A DNA stretch of 64,000 bases from Natrinema versiforme JCM 10478 (GTDB taxonomy: Archaea > Halobacteriota > Halobacteria > Halobacteriales > Natrialbaceae): the NCBI RefSeq assembly GCF_000337195.1, contig NZ_AOID01000026.1, positions 81,097 through 145,096 of the forward strand. Direction: 5' to 3'. The translations under genes were made by a program, and so were the position numbers. The notes beneath the pieces were generated by a model. It did not search any database. It saw only the letters and a program-made list of their open reading frames with translations, and was not told where the DNA came from. Within the stretch, counting starts at the first letter, position 1. Each line of letters opens with the position of its first letter. Positions 17,886 through 25,006 of the stretch are shown piece by piece.

Positions 17886-17911
17886 TCTCCCTTGTCCTTT
17901 TCGTACCATAA

Positions 17912-17920
17912 CTATATTTT
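17912..17920 (-). promoter_or_regulatory. TATA box for the Lrp/HalOD1 operon
   Basis: Read on the minus strand, aaaatatag sits in an AT-rich island about 52-60 bases before the Lrp start. This predicts a leader of about 25-30 bases, which would contain the palindrome. Confidence 0.5.
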
Positions 17921-17987
17921 TCTACAAATATCGCACATTGTACTACGAAACAAGTAACGTTTCGACATCAGCGTTGTGGAATAAGCA

Positions 17988-18089
17988 ATGGCGAGCGATC
18001 TGTTCCGGCCGGGAACCGAAGTGGTCCCCGAATTGTCGGCCACAACTCCATTGGCCGTCGCGTTCGCGATCGGGGTACTCGAGTCGTAG
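17988..18089 (+). CDS. Possible 33-residue small protein
   Basis: A short frame, ATG to TAG, within the 387-base gap between the Lrp and FemAB-like genes. The peptide is mostly uncharged, with a hydrophobic end (TTPLAVAFAIGVLES). There is no clear TATA box at leaderless distance and no Shine-Dalgarno, so it may be chance. The rest of the gap, 18090-18247, shows no convincing gene or structure. Confidence 0.25.
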   Translation: MASDLFRPGTEVVPELSATTPLAVAFAIGVLES

Positions 18090-18247
18090 TGGCCAACTGG
18101 CCGACCACAGCCGTGATTCGAGGGCGGGTAGCCGCCCCCTACCCCTGCAACAGCCGCGCGTCGAGACCGGTTGGCGGCCGTTACCGTCACGGGTCCGGGA
18201 CGGAATGGACGGACTACCAAATAGGGAACCCCTCTTGACATCGGGCA

Positions 18248-19360
18248 ATGGCACAAAAGACCGGCGGCAACGCCCGATCGAGGGTCAGTCAACTCGGGTC
18301 GCTGTTCTCGAACCGGTACGGGCGATCCGCCACTGAGGAGTCGGATCTCGAGGTGAGCGTCGTCGATTCCATCCAGGACGTGGGGAAAGCCCAGTGGAAC
18401 GACATCGTCGAGCGCTCGAGTCGCGGCAGCGTCTTTCACCGCTACGAGTGGCTCGACGCGATCGAGCAGGGGTTGGGATACACACCCAAACACCTTGAGA
18501 TCACCAAGGACGGAAACACGATCGGCGGAATGCCGAACTTCGTGGTGGGAATCGAGAAGACGCCGTTCAATCGGCTCTCGTCGCTCTATCCGGGCTTTGG
18601 CGGGCCGTTGCTGCCGACGGATACGCAAGCGTCGCTCGAGCAGGTCCTCGCGGCCGTTCCGCGTCTCTGCCGGGGGAAGACGATCGTCCACCAGATCCGC
18701 GGGCTCGATATGAGCTACCTGCGGTACAACGACGCGTTGCAGTCACAGGGCTACCAGCCCTACCGACGGGAGTGTCGGTTCCTGCTCGATCTCACCAAGG
18801 GTCACGACGGGATCCTCGCGGACATGAGCCGGACCCGGCGGCGGGGGATCGAACGCGGTCGAGACGTCGACTACGAGATCGTCGAGGAAGAGATTTCGCG
18901 GGAGACGCTGCGGCGTTTCTACCGGAGCTACGAGCGCGTCATGGACCGCGTCGACGGGGAGGTGTATCCGTTCTCTTTCTTCGAGCAGCTGCAGTCGATG
19001 GACGACCGTCTGCTCTTGCTGACGATTCGGATCGACGGCGAGTACGCCGGCGGGATGCTCGAGTTGCTCGACGATGAGCGCGATTCGATTCACGGCTTTT
19101 TCGCCGCCGTTCCTCGGGAGTACTTCGACGATCACGCGTCGGAACTCCTCTACGATCACGTCTTCCAGTGGGGGATCGACCACGGGTACGAGACCTACGA
19201 TTTCGGCAGTACGAACACGGACTTCGAGGACGGCGTCTTCCGGTTCAAGGAAGGCTTCGGCGGGCGCGCCGTCCCGGTCCTCGTCTGGGAGCGGGGGTGT
19301 AGCCCGCTCTGGCCGCTGGTGAAAGCCGGCCGCGATCTGTACTGGCCCTATTACACGTAA
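18248..19360 (+). CDS. FemAB-like/GNAT-fold acyltransferase
   Basis: A 370-residue protein with the double GNAT fold of FemAB and BioF2-like acyltransferases. Signs are the early SSRGSVFHRYEWLDAIEQGLGYTPKHL, the middle MSRTRRRGIERGRDVDYEIVEEE, and the C-terminal GFFAAVPREYFDDHASELLYDHVFQWGIDHGYETYDFGSTNTDFEDGVFRFKEGFGG, which is characteristic of lipid II or polysaccharide-linked Fem/PEP-CTERM-associated acyltransferases. Archaea lack murein, so the acceptor is unknown; in haloarchaea these genes often lie in surface-glycan loci. No glycosyltransferases are adjacent here. Convergent with the histidine kinase. Confidence 0.78.
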   Translation: MAQKTGGNARSRVSQLGSLFSNRYGRSATEESDLEVSVVDSIQDVGKAQWNDIVERSSRGSVFHRYEWLDAIEQGLGYTPKHLEITKDGNTIGGMPNFVVGIEKTPFNRLSSLYPGFGGPLLPTDTQASLEQVLAAVPRLCRGKTIVHQIRGLDMSYLRYNDALQSQGYQPYRRECRFLLDLTKGHDGILADMSRTRRRGIERGRDVDYEIVEEEISRETLRRFYRSYERVMDRVDGEVYPFSFFEQLQSMDDRLLLLTIRIDGEYAGGMLELLDDERDSIHGFFAAVPREYFDDHASELLYDHVFQWGIDHGYETYDFGSTNTDFEDGVFRFKEGFGGRAVPVLVWERGCSPLWPLVKAGRDLYWPYYT

Positions 19361-19444
19361 TTCGGCTTGCCGGGCCATTGCAGCCGCGACAGCCTGTCGA
19401 CTCGCGACGAGCCACAGCGCGTGACCGGCCGGCCGATTGGACCG

Positions 19445-20971
19445 TTAGTGCCCGCTCACCGCATCGGTATCGTGCCCCGCCACGTCGGACGTGTCCGGAA
19501 ACGACAGCCGCACGGTCGTTCCGCCCTCGTGGCGGTCGATAAAGGAGAGTTCGCCGCCGGTCGTTTGGACGATCCAGTTGACGAACCACAGCCCGAGCCC
19601 GGAGCCGTGGTCCAGCGCCGTCTCGTGGCCCGAGAGCACCGCCCGGCGTTCGGTCGCCGGAATCCCCGGCCCGTCGTCGGTGATCGTAAACTCAAGTCGG
19701 GTGTGAAACTCGGATTCGACGGTGGTTGCGCCGATTTCGACGCTCGGTCGCTCGCCGGACCGGGCGGACGCGTCGGGTCGCCCGTTCCCGTCGGTAGCCA
19801 CGGCTTCGCCCGAGCGAGTCGCGGTGTTGTGTTCGATCGCGTTATCGACGAGTTCGTTCAAGGCGTCGACCACCGTGTCGTCGACGGTGGGCGTCGACGA
19901 TTCCGCGCCGCCGTCTTCCACTCGCGAGACGATGTCGGCGTCCGGATAAGTCGACAGTGCCCGGTCCGTGACCCGCCGGACCGCCTCGGTCGCGGTGATC
20001 CGCTCGGCGTTGCTGTGTCGGTCGAGCGTCCGCTCGACGCCGCGGGCCTTGTCGGCCGTCGCGAGCAGGTCGTCGATCTCCGCACGGATCGGCTGGATGT
20101 GTCGGGCCTTGAGTTCGGGATTCCGTTCGCCGATCATGTTGGCGTGGCCCCGGATAACGGTAAAGGCGTTCCGGAGGTTGTGCCGGAGCACTCGGTTAAG
20201 GACCTGAATCCGCTGTTCGCGGTCCCGCTGGTCGCTGATGTCGCGGGCGACGACGACGTAGCCGTCCTCGAGAGTGCTCACTGTCACGTCCTGTGGAAAC
20301 GTCGTCCCGTCCGTCCGCGTGCCGGTCAGCGTGCCACGCCAGTAGTTCCGATCGGACAGTGCCGGGATGACCTCCCGCTCGATTCGGCGCTGTGACTCGG
20401 TCGTGTACAGCGTACACCACTGTTGACCGTCGAGGGCGTCCCCGTCCGACAGCCCGTAGAGCCCGGCGTAGGCCTCGTTGGCGTAGACGTGGCGGTCGTC
20501 GACGATGACGGCGATACCGTCCATCGAGGCGTCGACGGCCCGCGAAAGGCGCTCGTTCTCGCGATACTGCTGCGAGAACTCGGCGTAGACGTGTCCGATG
20601 GCTGCCCCGAAAGCGAGCCCGGTACTCGAGGCGTTGATCACCGGCTGGGCGAACCCGCCGGAAAACGCCGTCCGGACCGAGAGGAGAACGAGGCTACAGA
20701 GACAGAAGAGCGCGACCAACGCGCCGCAGGTACACGAGGTGATGGTGACGATCGCCGCCTGCTCGGCTCCGGTCGCGGCGTCGGTTCGCAGGCCGTACCC
20801 GACGAGGCCGACGCCGATTGCCGTCGGGACCAGCATCTCGAGTCCGAGCAATAGTGCGGGGCCGCCGAAGGTCAGTGTGTAGGCCGCGACGATGGCGAGC
20901 AAGCCGAGGCCGACCAGTGACACTGCACGCACTCGAACGCCGTCGATCGTGCAGCGGGTGAGGGCCCCCAT
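19445..20971 (-). CDS. Membrane-anchored PAS histidine kinase
   Basis: A 508-residue sensor kinase. About four N-terminal helices (within residues 17-150), then a PAS domain (about 150-255; SRAVDASMDGIAVIVDDRHVYANEAYAGLYGL), a HisKA-like helix with the phospho-acceptor His in VLRHNLRNAFTVIRGH, and an HATPase domain with N box NELVDNAIEHN, G1 DDGPGIP and G2 GSGLGLWFVN. Haloarchaeal kinases of this type pass phosphate to stand-alone receivers; no receiver gene is adjacent. An insertion (ATRSGEAVATDGNGRPDASARSGE region) lies after the N box. Start ATG 20971 is preferred, since the TATA-like cattaatg near 21005 overlaps the alternative start at 21004. Confidence 0.88.
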   Translation of the reverse strand: MGALTRCTIDGVRVRAVSLVGLGLLAIVAAYTLTFGGPALLLGLEMLVPTAIGVGLVGYGLRTDAATGAEQAAIVTITSCTCGALVALFCLCSLVLLSVRTAFSGGFAQPVINASSTGLAFGAAIGHVYAEFSQQYRENERLSRAVDASMDGIAVIVDDRHVYANEAYAGLYGLSDGDALDGQQWCTLYTTESQRRIEREVIPALSDRNYWRGTLTGTRTDGTTFPQDVTVSTLEDGYVVVARDISDQRDREQRIQVLNRVLRHNLRNAFTVIRGHANMIGERNPELKARHIQPIRAEIDDLLATADKARGVERTLDRHSNAERITATEAVRRVTDRALSTYPDADIVSRVEDGGAESSTPTVDDTVVDALNELVDNAIEHNTATRSGEAVATDGNGRPDASARSGERPSVEIGATTVESEFHTRLEFTITDDGPGIPATERRAVLSGHETALDHGSGLGLWFVNWIVQTTGGELSFIDRHEGGTTVRLSFPDTSDVAGHDTDAVSGH

Positions 20972-21167
20972 CGAACTAGTAAGGGATCTATTCACGGGTC
21001 TCATTAATGAATTGGCACAGGCCCTGACATGACCGGCCGATCGACTCGGTCCTCGAGGGCCGCGAGAATACCGAGCGATCAGGTCGACGGTTGGTCCGGC
21101 TTTCCGGCCGATCCGTCGGCAGTCGACGGTCGTCGGACGATATATCCGCTCGGCTCATCTCTCACGT

Positions 21168-22190
21168 ATGGTAACGGTACTCGTCGCGCTCCGCGACCGA
21201 TTGCTCGTCTGTACGGGCGACGGCCCCGCGGCCGACGGCTGGACGACGACGGCGCGACTCGAGGGGGCCGCCCTCGAGTGCGTCGCGGCGGCTCCCGACG
21301 CGCCCGAGCGGTATTTCGTCGGCACGTTCGATAACGGCCTGTTCCGAAGCACCGACGGCGGCGAGACGTTCGCTCCCATCGAGACCGAGTTCGACGCCCT
21401 CGAGAGCGGTGCCGTGATGGCGGCGACGATCAGCCCGCACGATCCGCAGGTCGTCTACGCCGGCACCGAACCCAGCCGGATCTACCAGTCGCGGGACGGC
21501 GGCGATTCCTGGACCCACCTCGAGGGGCTCGCGGGCCTCCCCTCCGCGGACGAGTGGTACTTCCCCCCGCGCCCGCATACCCACCACGTCCGCTGGCTCG
21601 CGGTGGACCCGTTCGATCCCGAGCGACTGTCCGTCGGGATCGAAGCGGGCGCGTTCGTCTACACCTCCGACGGCGGCGAGACCTGGCACGAACGGCCGCC
21701 GGGATCGCGCCGGGACAACCACAGTCTGGCGACCCACCCGGATCGGAAGGGGCGACTCTACGCCGCGGCCAGCGACGGTTACGCCGAGAGCGACGACGGC
21801 GGACAGTCGTGGCGGCGGCCACAGGAGGGCCTCGATCACACCTATTGCTGGAGCGTCGTCCCCGATCCCGGCGATCCGGAGCGGGTACTCGTCTCGAGTG
21901 CGAGCGGTGCGTCGACGGCCCATACGGGCAGTCGCGCGGAGTCGTACGTCTACCGGCGCGAGGGCGACGGGGCGTGGGAGCGACTCGAGGCACCGGGGCT
22001 CCCGATGGGAGACGGCGTCGTTCGCGCCGTCTTCGATACGACCGACGAGGCCGGCGTCGTCTACGCGGTGACCAATCGGGGACTGTTCGTCTCCGAGGAC
22101 TTCGGGAGCCGCTGGGAGCGACTCGATATCGACTGGGACGAGAGCCTCGAGACGCAGGCACCTCGAGGACTGGCCGTCCTCGACACCTAA
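21168..22190 (+). CDS. Asp-box (BNR) beta-propeller protein, sialidase-like fold
   Basis: A 340-residue protein with repeated Asp-box motifs S-x-D-G-G-x-[TS]-[WF], as in RSTDGGETF, QSRDGGDSW, YTSDGGETW and ESDDGGQSW, spaced about 50-60 residues apart, plus a final VSEDFGSRW. This predicts a six- or seven-bladed propeller like sialidases or HCF136/Ycf48-type factors. Catalytic sialidase residues are not evident and there is no signal peptide, so it is probably cytoplasmic. It is widely kept in haloarchaea as a glycosyl-hydrolase-like protein of unknown role. The stop overlaps that of the convergent membrane protein gene by 4 bases. Confidence 0.8.
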   Translation: MVTVLVALRDRLLVCTGDGPAADGWTTTARLEGAALECVAAAPDAPERYFVGTFDNGLFRSTDGGETFAPIETEFDALESGAVMAATISPHDPQVVYAGTEPSRIYQSRDGGDSWTHLEGLAGLPSADEWYFPPRPHTHHVRWLAVDPFDPERLSVGIEAGAFVYTSDGGETWHERPPGSRRDNHSLATHPDRKGRLYAAASDGYAESDDGGQSWRRPQEGLDHTYCWSVVPDPGDPERVLVSSASGASTAHTGSRAESYVYRREGDGAWERLEAPGLPMGDGVVRAVFDTTDEAGVVYAVTNRGLFVSEDFGSRWERLDIDWDESLETQAPRGLAVLDT

Positions 22191-22978
22191 TGGTCGATCG
22201 GCGACTGGAACGGGCCGTCGCGACGCCGGTGTTCGAACAACGAGACGATCGCGACGGCGTGAACCGGGGCGACGAACGCGCCGGTCAGGAGCGCACCTGC
22301 AATGGGAACGCTGGCGAGGAGCCACGCACTGGCCCCGAGGACGACGAGCAGGCCGAACGCCGACCAGCTGTCGCCGCGAATCCAGGCACCGCCGTCCCGA
22401 ATCGCCGTCCAAGGCGACACGCCGGCGGCGATGAGTCCGGGTGCGGGAAAGAGCCACACCATCGCGGCGAGCAGTACTGCCAGCGGACCGAGCCCGAACA
22501 GCCCCATGTCGTGGGGTGCGATCCAGTCGAGAAACCGGGTGACGAGATCGATCGCGACCACGAACCCGAGGTACGACGGGAACGGATCGAAGTGCGCCTC
22601 GCCGTCCAGCAGCCAGGTCAGCGTGAGGACGCCCGCGAGCGCGACCGCGAGCAACGAGAGGACGTGTAGTCCGAGCGCCCAGGCGAGGGACGGCACCTCG
22701 AGTCCGACGAGCGACTCGAGTGGCAACACCGTCCGATTCACGGCGGTCGGGTAGCCGGCGTACTCGAGGGAGAGCGTCGCTTTGTCGATCCCGGCGTACT
22801 CGAGGGCGGGGATCGGATCGCGCAGTCGGAGCGCGTCGACGACGGCGAGGACGAGCCCCGCGACGGCGAAGGGGGCGAACAGGCTGGGGTTGCGACGGAG
22901 TCGGCCGATGGCCGCCGAGAGGACAGGCACGACTGACCACGCTCGACGGTCGTACGCGTCGCTTCGGTCGCGTGCCAC
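22187..22978 (-). CDS. Multi-pass membrane protein of unknown function
   Basis: A 263-residue protein with an N-terminal amphipathic region (VVPVLSAAIGRLRRNPSLFAPFAVAGLVLAVVDALRLRDP) and about five further hydrophobic helices. The opening 'AIGRLRRNPSLF' resembles DUF4013-like or glycerophosphodiester-phosphodiesterase-type membrane modules, but I cannot assign a function. The GTG start at 22978 comes 2 bases after the stop of the upstream PQQ-propeller gene, so the two form an operon. Confidence 0.75.
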   Translation of the reverse strand: MARDRSDAYDRRAWSVVPVLSAAIGRLRRNPSLFAPFAVAGLVLAVVDALRLRDPIPALEYAGIDKATLSLEYAGYPTAVNRTVLPLESLVGLEVPSLAWALGLHVLSLLAVALAGVLTLTWLLDGEAHFDPFPSYLGFVVAIDLVTRFLDWIAPHDMGLFGLGPLAVLLAAMVWLFPAPGLIAAGVSPWTAIRDGGAWIRGDSWSAFGLLVVLGASAWLLASVPIAGALLTGAFVAPVHAVAIVSLFEHRRRDGPFQSPIDH

Positions 22979-22980
22979 GG

Positions 22981-24207
22981 TCAGCTCGCCTCCTCGAGGG
23001 CTAGCAGTCCCTCGTCGGCGAGGACGTACATCACGCCATCGCCGACGATCGGCTGTGTGAAGTAAGTCGACCCCTCGTAGGTCCACCGACGATCACCCGT
23101 CTCGGCGTCGATCGCGACCAGTTCCGAGATCTGGTACCCGAGGTAAACGACGCCGTCGGCGACGACCGGGTCTGTATCGGGGCTGTACTCGGCGGTCCAC
23201 TCCCGCGTGCCGTTCTCGAGGTCTATCGCGTGCAGTGACTCCTCACCGTCGGTGACGAACACCGTCCCGTCGGCGACGGCGGCGCTGCCGTCGGGAGCGT
23301 TCCCGTCGTGGACGTACTCCCAGCGAACGCTGCCGTCGGTCCGATCGAGCAGGACGACGCCTTCCCGATCGGGAACGACGAGCCCCGCGTCCGTCACCGT
23401 CGGCGGACTGAAATTGCGGTACTCCAAGGCGCTGTCCGCGTGGGGCTCGGGCCTGACGCTCCATCGACGGTCGCCTGTCTCGGCGTCGAACGCGACGACG
23501 TCTCCGGGCCGACTCGAGACGTAGACGGTCCCGTCGCGGACCGCCGGTCGATTCGACCCGATCGACCGCGGTTCGCCGACCGTCTGCTCCCACCGGATCC
23601 GGCCGCTGCTCGCGTCCAGCGCGACGACGCGGTCGCTGTCGGGGACGACCGCGTACACCGACCCGTTGGCCGCGACGGGCGACGGCTCCCGCGGTGACGA
23701 ACTGGTCCACCGCTGACTCTCCCGACCGTGGCTGTGCCAGCGCTCGGTGCCGATCGACCGGCCGAACACCTCGTAGCCGCCGCCGGCGCTCAGCCCGTAG
23801 ATGCCTTCCCGCCCGTTGACGGCGAGCGTGTCGCGCCGGTAGGCTTTCGCCGCCGCTCGAGCCGGCGACGACCAGTACTGACCGTCTCGGACGAATCGGA
23901 TCTCACCGGTCTCGCGATCGAACGCGACCAGTGACTGTTGGCCGACGGCATACAGCGTCTCCCCGACGAGGATCGGTGCCGTCTGCCCGTACATGCTCGA
24001 GTCCGTATCTCGCTGCCACGCAACCTCGACACCGTCTTTCGGTCCCGCCGCGTCGGGGTTGGAGCCGGTTCCTGCCGGATCGTACCGCACCATCGGCCAC
24101 TCGAGGCGCTCGGCGTTCGTCGCGCCGAGCGTCGCGTAAGTCCCAGTCAGGGCGACGGCCGTCCCACTGAGGCCGACGAGGAGGCGTCTTCTGGAGGGCA
24201 TTACCAT
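22981..24207 (-). CDS. Tat-exported PQQ-type (YVTN/BamB-like) beta-propeller
   Basis: A 408-residue exported protein. The N-terminus MVMPSRRRLLVGLSGTAVALTG is a Tat signal with a twin-arginine core. The rest holds about seven repeats of the pattern xVVALDAxxGxxRWxxx (VVALDASSGRIRWEQ, VVAFDAETGDRRWSV, VVLLDRTDGSVRWEY, LHAIDLENGTREWTA, LVAIDAETGDRRWTY), as in PQQ-dehydrogenase-like or BamB propellers. No PQQ-binding vicinal cysteines are seen, so it is likely a scaffold rather than an enzyme. The TATA-like acatatg near 24228-24234 supports the start. The downstream membrane protein is 2 bases away. Confidence 0.82.
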   Translation of the reverse strand: MVMPSRRRLLVGLSGTAVALTGTYATLGATNAERLEWPMVRYDPAGTGSNPDAAGPKDGVEVAWQRDTDSSMYGQTAPILVGETLYAVGQQSLVAFDRETGEIRFVRDGQYWSSPARAAAKAYRRDTLAVNGREGIYGLSAGGGYEVFGRSIGTERWHSHGRESQRWTSSSPREPSPVAANGSVYAVVPDSDRVVALDASSGRIRWEQTVGEPRSIGSNRPAVRDGTVYVSSRPGDVVAFDAETGDRRWSVRPEPHADSALEYRNFSPPTVTDAGLVVPDREGVVLLDRTDGSVRWEYVHDGNAPDGSAAVADGTVFVTDGEESLHAIDLENGTREWTAEYSPDTDPVVADGVVYLGYQISELVAIDAETGDRRWTYEGSTYFTQPIVGDGVMYVLADEGLLALEEAS

Positions 24208-24389
24208 CGTTCGGTTTCGGCAGTCGACCCATATGTTTTTCCACCGCTCAGTAGGGTAGGAACCGAACGCCGGTGCATCCAGCCACTCGTAAACAGCCCT
24301 CGAGAGCGCCAAACCGAAGACGAGACCGCCGTTCGGATCCGAGGCCCAGGTCGCGTTTCGCCGAGGTGTGTCCATCGGTCGCTTCGAAA

Positions 24390-24396
24390 TCCTTTT
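24390..24396 (+). promoter_or_regulatory. Probable TATA box for the S24e/S27ae operon
   Basis: The sequence cctttta precedes the ATG at 24436 by about 40 bases, giving an expected leader of 10-15 bases. Confidence 0.4.
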
Positions 24397-24435
24397 AGGC
24401 GCTACACGGGGATAGTAAGGTAACTGAGTGATATC

Positions 24436-24750
24436 ATGGACGTCGACATCATCTCCGAAACGGAGAACCCCATGTTGCATCGAACGGACGTGACCTTCGA
24501 ACTCGTCCACGAGGACGCCACGCCTTCCCGTCTGCAGGTTCGTGACAGCCTCGCGGCGAAGCTGAACAAGGACGCCGACGAGGTCGTCATCCGCACGCTC
24601 GACACCAAGTTCGGGATGCGCAAGACCGTCGGCCAGGCCAAGGTCTACGACACCGCCGACTACGCCCGCGACGTCGAGCAAGACCACATGCTCGAGCGAA
24701 ACAAGATCGGCGCAGAGGAAGACGCCGAAGCGGAACCGGAGGAAGCCTAA
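24436..24750 (+). CDS. rps24e: 30S ribosomal protein S24e
   Basis: A 104-residue archaeal/eukaryotic ribosomal protein. It opens MDVDIISETENPMLHRTDVTF and contains the conserved DADEVVIRTLDTKFGMRKTVGQAKVYDTADYA. The tail is highly acidic (EEDAEAEPEEA), as usual in halophiles. It is immediately followed by S27ae with no gap, an archaeal gene pair that also adjoins the Kae1-Bud32 gene in many genomes. Confidence 0.96.
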   Translation: MDVDIISETENPMLHRTDVTFELVHEDATPSRLQVRDSLAAKLNKDADEVVIRTLDTKFGMRKTVGQAKVYDTADYARDVEQDHMLERNKIGAEEDAEAEPEEA

Positions 24751-24885
24751 ATGGCGCGACACGAACTCTACGGCGACGACGGCAGCACCGAGGGCGAACT
24801 GTGCCCCCGTTGTGGCGACGCCTTCCTCGCCGACCACGGCGACCGCAAACACTGCGGGAAGTGCAGCTACACCGAGTGGGAGTAG
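24751..24885 (+). CDS. rps27ae: 30S ribosomal protein S27ae (zinc ribbon)
   Basis: A 44-residue zinc-ribbon ribosomal protein: CPRC and CGKC pairs separated by about 14 residues, ending CSYTEWE. The ATG directly follows the stop of S24e, so the two are translated from the same message. The gene is short and easily missed. It matches archaeal S27ae, the counterpart of the ribosomal part of eukaryotic ubiquitin-S27a. Confidence 0.95.
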   Translation: MARHELYGDDGSTEGELCPRCGDAFLADHGDRKHCGKCSYTEWE

Positions 24886-25006
24886 GCGCGATGTGGCGAC
24901 CAGCGACGAGTCGCACCGAACCGCGACCGGGTCCTGAACCGACCCGAGACCGGGCGATACATCCGGCCTAACGCGATGTATCGAACACCGCAGATTCGTT
25001 CTACCC

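Noticed and set aside
21162-22940. A long minus-strand frame (592 codons) opposite the Asp-box propeller
   Set aside because: Arg/Pro-rich with no recognisable motif. The propeller motifs on the + strand and the TM protein on the minus strand in another frame are the real genes.
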